Positions 14,117 to 19,732 of a stretch of 19,732 nt of DNA are shown piece after piece; position 1 is the first letter of the stretch; each line of letters begins with the position of its first letter. The stretch comes from an uncultured Collinsella sp. (GTDB lineage Bacteria > Actinomycetota > Coriobacteriia > Coriobacteriales > Coriobacteriaceae): the NCBI GenBank assembly GCA_900544645.1, contig UQWG01000035.1:1-19732 (forward strand), given 5' to 3'. Position numbers and translations under genes: made by a program. Under the pieces are notes generated by a model. It was given only the letters and a program-made list of their open reading frames with translations. It searched no databases and was not told where the DNA came from.

Positions 14117-15538
14117 ATGACCAACCCCATGCAGTTCCCCGACGGCTTTGTGTTTGGCGGCGCCACCGCTGCTTACCAGGTTGAGGGCGAGACCCGTACG
14201 CACGGCAAGGGCAAAGTGCCCTGGGACGATTTCCTGGCAGCCCAGGGTCGCTTCTCCCCCGATCCCGCAAGCGATTTCTACAACAAGTACCCGGTCGATA
14301 TCGACCTGTGCCAGCGCTTCGGCATCAACGGTATCCGCGTCTCCATCGCTTGGAGCCGCATCTTCCCCAGTGGCACCGGCGAGATCAACCCCGAGGGTGT
14401 CGCCTTCTATCACGAGCTTTTTGCCACCTGCAATAAAGCCGGCGTTATCCCCTATGTCACGCTCGATCACTTCGATACGCCCGAGGCCTTTTACCAGAAC
14501 GGCGGCGAGGGTTTCCTGACGCGCACGACGATCGACGCCTTTGTCGAGTACGCCAAGTTCTGCTTTGCCGAGTTCACCGAGGTCAAGCACTGGTTCACGT
14601 TTAACGAGATTCCCGCAACCGCCGAGGGCAGCTTTATCGTCGGCAACTGGCCGCACGGCGAGAAGTACCGCCTGGACAAGGCCTTCCAGCTCATGCACAA
14701 CATGATGGTGGCCCACGCCAAGGCCGTCGTCGCCTTCCACGAGGGCTGCTTTGAGGGCGAGATCGGCATTGTCCAGAACCTGGAGCCCAAGTATCCCCTT
14801 GATCCCAACAGCGCTGCCGACTGCGAGGCCGCCCGCATGGCCGACGTCGTCAACAACCGCTGGGTGCTCGACGCCACTTTCCGCGGCCACTATGCAGCCG
14901 ACACCATGGAGGCTGCGACCAAGCTGGCCCATATCGCCGGCGGCGAGCTCGACGTCCGCGACGAGGACATCGCCGCGCTGACCGCCGCGCTCCCCTACAA
15001 CGATTGCCTGGGCGTCAACACCTACAAGTGCCAGTTCCTGCGTGCCGCCGAGGGCGAAAACGACATCAACCACAATGGCACCGGCGACAAGGGCTCCTCG
15101 CGCTGGTTCCTCAAGGGCGTGGGCGAGTCATGCGTGCGTGAAGGCGTACCCACCACCGATTGGGACTGGATCATCTATCCCGAGGGCCTCTACGACCTGC
15201 TGCTCCGCATTAAGAACGATTACCCCAACTACAAGAAGATCTACATCACCGAGAACGGCATGGGCTATAAGGACGACTTCGAGGACGGCTTTATCGATGA
15301 CGCCCCTCGTATCGACTACATGCGCCAGCATCTCGCGTGGATCCTCAAGGCAATCGACGGCGGCGTGAACGTCGACGGTTACTTCGTGTGGTCGCTGCAG
15401 GACCAGTTCTCCTGGACCAACGGCTATAACAAGCGCTATGGCCTGTTCTACATCGACTTTGAGACCCAGAAGCGCTATCCCAAGGCGAGCGCGTACTGGT
15501 ACAAGAACGTCGCGGAGACCGGCCTGCTTATGGCCTAA
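14117..15538 (+). CDS. lacG: 6-phospho-beta-galactosidase (GH1), module 3
   Basis: A 473-residue GH1 hydrolase very similar to the module 1 enzyme and to LacG. E164 in WFTFNEI is the acid/base and E379 in YITENGMG the nucleophile. SWTNGYNKRYG gives S432, W433, K439 and Y441 for the 6-phospho-galactoside. One visible change is LDHFDTP where the other two have LHHFD; the second histidine, the usual sugar contact, is kept. The ATG at 14117 has AAAGGA at good spacing. It follows the module 3 IICB by 76 nt across a hairpin and is closed by a strong terminator. It is expected to cleave the phosphorylated product of that permease in the cytoplasm. Confidence 0.9.
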   Translation: MTNPMQFPDGFVFGGATAAYQVEGETRTHGKGKVPWDDFLAAQGRFSPDPASDFYNKYPVDIDLCQRFGINGIRVSIAWSRIFPSGTGEINPEGVAFYHELFATCNKAGVIPYVTLDHFDTPEAFYQNGGEGFLTRTTIDAFVEYAKFCFAEFTEVKHWFTFNEIPATAEGSFIVGNWPHGEKYRLDKAFQLMHNMMVAHAKAVVAFHEGCFEGEIGIVQNLEPKYPLDPNSAADCEAARMADVVNNRWVLDATFRGHYAADTMEAATKLAHIAGGELDVRDEDIAALTAALPYNDCLGVNTYKCQFLRAAEGENDINHNGTGDKGSSRWFLKGVGESCVREGVPTTDWDWIIYPEGLYDLLLRIKNDYPNYKKIYITENGMGYKDDFEDGFIDDAPRIDYMRQHLAWILKAIDGGVNVDGYFVWSLQDQFSWTNGYNKRYGLFYIDFETQKRYPKASAYWYKNVAETGLLMA

Positions 15539-15560
15539 CTTCAGCCGCGTATCCCCTGTC

Positions 15561-15605
15561 GGCCGCATGCGAGCCCCTCCACGGGTTCGCATGCGGCCTT
15601 TTTTG
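15561..15605 (+). terminator. Rho-independent terminator, module 3
   Basis: GGCCGCATGCGAGCCC (15561-15576) pairs with GGGTTCGCATGCGGCC (15583-15598) with one mismatch and is followed by six T's. It is the strongest terminator in the window. Confidence 0.93.
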
Positions 15606-15628
15606 TTTTTGGTGAGCCCGTGAGGGCC

Positions 15629-15772
15629 GTTTATCTCGATCTGTAACATCTAGCAGGGATTTTCAATCCTAACTGTTATAGATTTAGACGAACGGGCGAC
15701 CAGGGCTGAAAGATCTCAATCTGTAACACGTAGCCCACTTTTAACCGTCTACCTGTTACAGATCAAGACAAT
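15629..15772. repeat. Palindromic repeat block 3 (units A and B)
   Basis: Unit A at 15629-15693 (arms GTTTATCTCGATCTGTAACA and its near-complement) and unit B at about 15711-15772 (arms ATCTCAATCTGTAACA and TGTTACAGATCAAGA) each have a 25-nt loop. The inter-unit spacer (GGGCGACCAGGGCTGAA) resembles that of block 2 (GGGCGGCCCGGGCCGAA), so A-spacer-B seems to be inherited as one element. This block lies between the module 3 terminator and the fic promoter. Confidence 0.85.
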
Positions 15773-15822
15773 AAGATAGTCAAATCCAAACTTTCCAAGC
15801 AGTTATGAAGCATGGTTTCTAG

Positions 15823-15899
15823 TTTTCGGTATCACGAACATACTTTCGGTGTCATTTAATGGTATTATGATATCGAAAGTATGTTCGTGATATCGAAAG
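15823..15899 (+). promoter_or_regulatory. fic promoter within a long inverted repeat (four operator half-sites)
   Basis: A 32-bp arm (15823-15854) pairs with 15868-15899 at 28 of 32 positions around a 13-nt loop. Each arm holds two direct copies of TTTCGRTRTCA, 20 bp apart: 15824 and 15844 in one orientation, 15868 and 15888 in the other. An extended -10 (TGGTATTAT, 15860-15868) lies in the loop, and the last half-site overlaps the AAGGAG ribosome site. A protein bound here would shut off both transcription and translation initiation. Confidence 0.75.
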
Positions 15900-15906
15900 G
15901 AGCCGC

Positions 15907-17139
15907 ATGCGCCAGTTCGATTACACCACAGTCCCAGCGGAACTCGAGGCAACTCCAATCACCAACCTCCTCCTCTCGATACGCGAGCATAAAGGCCGAC
16001 AGCTTGCTCTGAGTCAAGTTAAACCCGAACTTCTATCGTCACTTATGGAGGAAGCTAAGATCCAAAGCACCCAATCCTCCAACGGACTTGAAGGAATTGT
16101 TACCACCCAAAAAAGACTCAAAGCAATCATGGCGTATTCCGCCAAGCCAAGCTCCCGCGCAGAGGAAGAAATCGCTGGATACCGAGATGTGCTGTCGCTT
16201 ATTCACGAGCAACACGATTCCATTCCCGTAACGCCATCGGTCATTTTGCAGTTGCATCGTGACCTCATGGCGCACACGGCAATCTCGTATGGGGGCCATT
16301 GGAAAGATAGCGATAACGAAATCATCTCCATCGACAATCAAGGCAATCGATTTGTGCGCTTTAGGCCGCCTTCGGCCCTAGCAACCCCCGGACTTATCGA
16401 AGAAGCCTGTCGGTCCCTCAACGACGCCTTATCTCGTCAAGTTTGCGACCCCCTCCTTATATCATTCCGCTTCATCTTCGATTTTGTCAGCATTCATCCC
16501 TTCAACGATGGCAATGGCAGGATGAGCCGGCTCCTTACAACGCTGCTACTCGAAAAGACTGGATACGACGTTGCGCGTTACATCAGCATCGAACGACTTA
16601 TTGAAGACAACAAGGCGCTCTACTACAACGCCCTCGCTGCAAGCTCCACTGGATGGAATGAAAATCAAAACACCGAAGTACCCTTTATCCGTTTCATGCT
16701 CGGAACAACCCTGGCCGCCTACCGACAGCTCGAGCAGCGTACCTTAATTGAATCAAGCACTCGTCCCATGTCGAAGCAAGCGCGCATCGCTGTTCTATTT
16801 CAACAGAGACCCGGCGTCATTAAGAAATCTGACATCCGATCCAACTGCCCCGATATCAGCGAGGTTACCGTTAAACGAACCCTCGGTCAGCTTGTTAGTT
16901 GCAGCGCAATCGAAAAAACAGGAGCGGGTCGTTCGACGGGCTACATACTCAAAGACGTCCATGCTCTAGAACTATTCTTGCAATCCACAATACCCGATAG
17001 CGAGGCCGCAATAACAAACGAGGCTCCAAAGGATAAGCTCCTTGAACGTGTAAACCACGCCGAGGATGAAAGCAGAGAGGGGCTCTATGAAGACTACGAT
17101 TCATTCTCAAGGGACATAAAGACGAAATACGGAGTCTAG
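15907..17139 (+). CDS. Fic family protein (AMPylase-type) with C-terminal winged helix
   Basis: A 410-residue Fic-domain protein. The active-site motif HPFNDGNGRMSR (H197-R208) is intact, so nucleotidyl (usually AMP) transfer to a protein target is expected. An N-terminal inhibitory helix with S58-x-x-x-E62-G63 fits the class II arrangement, in which E62 blocks ATP binding until relieved. The flap region (GGHWKDSDNEI, RFRPPSA) is also typical. Residues about 285-350 form a winged-helix-like segment (SEVTVKRTLGQLVSCSAIEKTGAGRSTGYIL), probably DNA-binding. The acidic C-tail (375-410) is unassigned. The ATG at 15907 has AAGGAG. The gene is visibly more A+T-rich than its neighbours, suggesting separate acquisition. 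The repeated half-sites at its promoter suggest autoregulation through its own winged helix. Its target is unknown and no antitoxin gene is adjacent. Confidence 0.92.
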   Translation: MRQFDYTTVPAELEATPITNLLLSIREHKGRQLALSQVKPELLSSLMEEAKIQSTQSSNGLEGIVTTQKRLKAIMAYSAKPSSRAEEEIAGYRDVLSLIHEQHDSIPVTPSVILQLHRDLMAHTAISYGGHWKDSDNEIISIDNQGNRFVRFRPPSALATPGLIEEACRSLNDALSRQVCDPLLISFRFIFDFVSIHPFNDGNGRMSRLLTTLLLEKTGYDVARYISIERLIEDNKALYYNALAASSTGWNENQNTEVPFIRFMLGTTLAAYRQLEQRTLIESSTRPMSKQARIAVLFQQRPGVIKKSDIRSNCPDISEVTVKRTLGQLVSCSAIEKTGAGRSTGYILKDVHALELFLQSTIPDSEAAITNEAPKDKLLERVNHAEDESREGLYEDYDSFSRDIKTKYGV

Positions 17140-17204
17140 TCATATCCCAGAATAGCCTCATCCTTGTTGCCCAAAGTTATTTACGCGTCAATGTGAAGCG
17201 ATAA

Positions 17205-17222
17205 CCCCTGCGCCGGCAGGGG
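17205..17222. terminator. Hairpin between fic and the DeoR gene, possible weak terminator
   Basis: CCCCTGC pairs with GCAGGGG around a GCCG loop. It lies between the convergent ends of fic and the DeoR-family gene. Neither strand has a proper T-run (minus strand: TTATCGCTT), so its terminator function is uncertain. Confidence 0.45.
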
Positions 17223-17246
17223 CAGAAGTATCGTCTGTAGCATTAG

Positions 17247-18011
17247 CTAGCAGATGACCCGCGTATGTTCCTCGATGGCGACACGATCCTCGGCGGCGAC
17301 GCCCGGCTCGCACACCACGGCATCCAAACTGTCCAGGCGGCAGAAGGTGTAGAAGTCGCGCTTGCCGATCTTGCTGGAGTCGGCGATGAGGTAGCGTGAA
17401 TCGGCCTTGCTAAAGGCGAGCTGCTGGATGCGGCCCTCTTCCATGTTAGACGTGGACACGTCGCCGTCCAAAATGCCGTTGGCGCCGATAAACGCCGCGT
17501 CGATGCCCAGTGCACGCAGGGTATCCTCGGCCGTTGGTCCCACAAAAGCGGCGGTGCGGCGACGGTACATGCCGCCTACCAGGCACAGGTCACAGTCCTC
17601 GCGCGCCTCAAGCAGGTTAAAGACCGAAAGCGAGTTAGTCACGATGCGCAGGCGGCACGCCGGCAGCATCGAGGCCATCTGCTCAACCGTGGTGCCCGTA
17701 CCCAAAAAGATGGTCGAGCCTTCCTCGATAAGCTCCACGGCGCGGCGCGCGATCTGCAGCTTTTCCTCGGCATGCTTGGTGCGCTTTTCGCTGTGCGAAT
17801 ACTCATGGCGCAACATAGCATGTGGACGGCCCTGCGCACTGCGGGCTCCACCGTGCACGCGTTCGATCTCGCCCAGGCTCGCAAGTTCCTCAAGGTCGCG
17901 GCGGATCGTCATATCCGAGACACCTAACGCATCAGAAATCTCTTTAACCGAGACCGTGCCCTGCTCCTCGAGCAGCTGACGAACCTTATCCTGTCGCTCT
18001 GCCTTAATCAC
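17247..18011 (-). CDS. DeoR/GlpR-family sugar-responsive transcriptional regulator
   Basis: A 254-residue DeoR-family repressor of usual length. The N-terminal winged helix (RQDKVRQLLEEQGTVSVKEI) has recognition helix SDMTIRRDLEEL near residues 32-43. The C-terminal sugar-phosphate-binding domain shows GTGTTVEQM, IVTNS, LVGGMYRRRTAAFVG and ADSSKIGK, all family hallmarks. The start is GTG at 18011 with GAGG at good spacing; no ATG fits better. It is divergent from galM, its most likely target besides itself. Members of this family in Gram-positive lactose systems (LacR) respond to tagatose-6-phosphate, so a role in galactose-6-phosphate use is plausible but not shown. A control site may lie at 18047-18062. 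Confidence 0.9.
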   Translation of the reverse strand: MIKAERQDKVRQLLEEQGTVSVKEISDALGVSDMTIRRDLEELASLGEIERVHGGARSAQGRPHAMLRHEYSHSEKRTKHAEEKLQIARRAVELIEEGSTIFLGTGTTVEQMASMLPACRLRIVTNSLSVFNLLEAREDCDLCLVGGMYRRRTAAFVGPTAEDTLRALGIDAAFIGANGILDGDVSTSNMEEGRIQQLAFSKADSRYLIADSSKIGKRDFYTFCRLDSLDAVVCEPGVAAEDRVAIEEHTRVIC

Positions 18012-18046
18012 GATGAATCCTCGCCGTTCTTTGCGCGCATATCATT

Positions 18047-18062
18047 CAAACAGTAACGAACA
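18047..18062. promoter_or_regulatory. Candidate DeoR-type direct repeat in the divergent region
   Basis: CAAACA and CGAACA start 10 bp apart (on the minus strand TGTTCG and TGTTTG), which fits the one-turn direct repeats described for several DeoR-family regulators. The rest of the 206-bp divergent region holds an A+T-rich stretch, a TACCCC/GGGGTGTA inverted repeat (about 18136-18159) and a TGATAAT -10-like sequence (about 18160-18166) facing galM. These are weak matches. Confidence 0.3.
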
Positions 18063-18217
18063 AATTGTATCAGATTCGTACGCGTCAGAAATGAACGCCC
18101 GCACAGCTCCAATCATCACTTTTTTGAGAAAAATACCCCCTGCTTTAGTGGGGTGTAGTGATAATCTCGCCTGTTCGCGCTACAGTTTGTCGGAAATACC
18201 TCGATGTTAGGAACCAA

Positions 18218-19270
18218 ATGATCACTTCCGAGCTTTTCGGCACCGCGCCGTGCGGTACCCCCGTTCATCGTTACACCCTCAACGGGCCCGAGATCTGCGT
18301 TCGCATTATGGACTATGGCGCCACCGTGCTGGGTATCGATGTGCCCGACATTCCCGGCAACGTGCGCGATGTGGTGCTGGGCTTCGATAAGCTCGAGGAT
18401 TACTTTGACAACCCCGCCTGCTTTGGCGCGACCATCGGCCCTGTGGCCAACCGCACTGCGGGTGCCACGATTACCATCGCCGGCACGGACTGGCATATGC
18501 CGGCCAACGAGGGCGTCAACAACCTGCACAGCGACCTTGAGCATGGCCTGCACAAGCGCGTGTGGGACGTTGAGCTCGACGAGGTCCACAATGCCGTGCG
18601 CATGACCGCCTCGCTTGAGGATGGCGAGCTGGACCTTCCCGGTAACCGCACCTTTACAGCCGTGTTTACCGTTACACGCACCGGCTGCTTCCGTATCGAA
18701 TATGGCTGCGAGAGCGACCGCGCCACGTACGTGTCCATGACCAACCACACGTACTTTAACCTTGCCGGTCATAACGCCGGCATGGACTGCGAGCACTTCT
18801 TTGTTGCTAACGCTGCCCACTACCTGCCCATCGATGAGCAGAACATCCCCACCGGCGAGATCGCTCCCGTCGAGGGTACGCCGTTTGACTTCCGCGAGCT
18901 GCGCCCCGTTGCACCCGGCATGGAGGCCGACGATCCGCAGATTAAGCAGGCACGCGGCTACGACCACTGCCTGTGCATCGATGACTATCAATACGGTCGC
19001 AACCTGCGCCGCGCCCTGCATGTCGAGGAGATGTGGACCGGCCGCGAGCTGGACTACTACACCACCGCTCCGGGTGTGCAGCTCTACACCGGCAACTGGC
19101 TGGGCGACGAGCACGCCAAGGACGATGCCAACTATGGCTGGGGCGCCGGCTTTGCCCTCGAAGCAGAGATGTACCCCGACACACCGCACCAGCCGCTGTT
19201 CCCGCAGGGCATTGTGGGCCCGGGTCACCCCTACAGCAATGTGATCGAATACCACTTTATGAGGCACTAA
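18218..19270 (+). CDS. galM: Aldose 1-epimerase (mutarotase)
   Basis: A 350-residue galactose mutarotase that interconverts alpha and beta anomers of galactose or glucose in the cytoplasm. Family residues visible are H177 in TNHTYFNLAG, D249 in GYDH, and catalytic-base glutamate E315 in FALEAEMYPDTPH. PGVQLYTGNWL is also typical. The usual LHGG-GFDKRVW stretch is replaced by LHSDLEHGLHKRVW, which keeps H104 but adds residues. I start at the ATG at 18218, because MITSELFG is the normal family N-terminus and an AGGAA-like ribosome site precedes it. An in-frame ATG at 18158 would add 20 residues with no such match. It fits with the lactose/galactose genes upstream, although phosphorylated lactose would not give free galactose. 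Confidence 0.92.
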   Translation: MITSELFGTAPCGTPVHRYTLNGPEICVRIMDYGATVLGIDVPDIPGNVRDVVLGFDKLEDYFDNPACFGATIGPVANRTAGATITIAGTDWHMPANEGVNNLHSDLEHGLHKRVWDVELDEVHNAVRMTASLEDGELDLPGNRTFTAVFTVTRTGCFRIEYGCESDRATYVSMTNHTYFNLAGHNAGMDCEHFFVANAAHYLPIDEQNIPTGEIAPVEGTPFDFRELRPVAPGMEADDPQIKQARGYDHCLCIDDYQYGRNLRRALHVEEMWTGRELDYYTTAPGVQLYTGNWLGDEHAKDDANYGWGAGFALEAEMYPDTPHQPLFPQGIVGPGHPYSNVIEYHFMRH

Positions 19271-19298
19271 GCCCACAGCGCAACATATCGCACAACAG

Positions 19299-19331
19299 CG
19301 CCCGCCGGCACCACCGCCGACGGGCGTTTTT
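19299..19331 (+). terminator. Rho-independent terminator of galM
   Basis: CGCCCGCCGGC (19299-19309) pairs with GCCGACGGGCG (19316-19326) around ACCACC, followed directly by five T's, 29 nt after the galM stop. Confidence 0.9.
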
Positions 19332-19333
19332 CT

Positions 19334-19732
19334 ATCCAGTCGAACGCCCGCTCGTTCGCGGCGTGGGTCGGCCTGACGCCCTCCGAGCACTCCAGCGGGG
19401 AGAGCGACCGCAGGGGCGCGATCACCAAGGCCGGCAACAAGCACCTGAGGAAGACGCTGGTCGAGGCCGCGTGGCACTACCCGACGTGCTCCGCTCGGCC
19501 GAAGGGCCTCGCCAGGGGCCAGGACCCGGACCGGGGCGCCCGGAGGCATGCCGCCAAGGGCGTGCGGAGGCTGGTCGAGAGGTGGGAGGCGCTGCTCGCG
19601 CGCGGGGTCCACGGCAACAAGGCGAACGTGGCCACGGCGCGCGAGCTCGCCTGCTGGGTGTGGGCGGTCGGCCTCATTGGATTGGCTACACTGATGTGGA
19701 CAGTTCCGGGAGGGGCGCGAGAGACGGGAGGG
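19334..19732 (+). pseudogene. IS110-family transposase, 5'-truncated C-terminal part
   Basis: The frame is open for 133 codons with no start codon and runs off the window. It reads SNARSFAAWVGLTPSEHSSG, then RRGAITKAGNKHLRKTLVEA, then GNKANVATARELACWVWAVG. These are the helix-hairpin-helix/transposase_20 region and C-terminus of IS110/IS116/IS902 transposases, which carry a DEDD catalytic domain upstream. That N-terminal half is missing: homology begins immediately after the T-run of the galM terminator. The segment is clearly more GC-rich than galM. It is either a decayed copy or one interrupted at the terminator junction. The true 3' end lies outside the window. Confidence 0.85.

Noticed and set aside
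5728..15772. CRISPR array
   Set aside because: The repeats are palindromes of about 62-65 bp in groups of two or three, with partly conserved spacers, and no cas genes are present.
5728..15772. Integron attC sites, suggested by long imperfect palindromes ending in GTT/AAC
   Set aside because: attC sites start with an AAC-ending core and end with a GTT-starting core; here the order is reversed. The segments between blocks are multi-gene modules with divergent genes, not promoterless cassettes, and no integrase is seen.
15907..17139. A fic toxin/antitoxin gene pair
   Set aside because: No small antitoxin frame lies directly before or after fic, and the inhibitory S-x-x-x-E-G helix is within the protein itself.
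18158..18217. Upstream ATG start for galM
   Set aside because: The extra 20 residues do not match the family, whose N-terminus corresponds to the ATG at 18218, and they overlap the probable promoter region.

Overview
The window looks like a chromosomal stretch from a GC-rich, host-associated actinobacterium of the Coriobacteriia (Collinsella-like). That placement is inferred from GC-rich coding sequence, several LacI-PTS sugar cassettes and close resemblance of the proteins to the Gram-positive lactose PTS (LacE, LacF, LacG). No rRNA or other phylogenetic marker is present, so the genus is a guess.

Layout. (1) 1-420: the start of an unidentified minus-strand gene, an inverted repeat and a terminator. 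(2) 420-5616, module 1: a lactose-type PTS IIA gene (lacF-like) and a LacI-family repressor on the minus strand, then divergent lacE-like IICB and lacG-like GH1 genes. (3) 5884-10641, module 2: LacI repressor, divergent lacG, then lacE (reversed order). (4) 10976-15538, module 3: LacI repressor, divergent lacE, then lacG. (5) 15539-17139: an autoregulated-looking class II Fic protein in more A+T-rich DNA. (6) 17247-19270: a DeoR-family regulator divergent from galM (aldose 1-epimerase). (7) 19334-19732: the 3' part of an IS110-family transposase abutting the galM terminator.

How it works together (inference). Each IICB would import and phosphorylate a beta-galactoside, and the partner GH1 enzyme would cleave the 6-phospho-beta-galactoside. 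All three GH1 proteins carry the S-W-x-N-G-Y-x-K-R-Y phosphate/galactoside motif of LacG. Only one IIA gene is visible, so it may serve all three transporters. GalM would handle released sugar anomers.

The regulatory DNA is the most interesting part. The four PTS promoter regions (IIA, lacE1, lacG2, lacE3) each carry a pair of ACCGYTCAC-like direct repeats spaced exactly 21 bp apart. This resembles binding sites of LytTR-type response regulators and suggests one common activator. Downstream lie 18-bp LacI operators of the form AATGNNMACGTKNNCATT, which differ between modules in step with the recognition helix of the adjacent LacI protein. Module 3 has a perfect palindrome. Repressor-like sites also lie just upstream of lacI1 and lacI2.

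The modules are separated by blocks of a palindromic repeat family: seven units of about 62-65 bp, each with a 25-nt loop, alternating between two loop types A and B. Each lacE/lacG gene junction carries a strong GC-rich hairpin.
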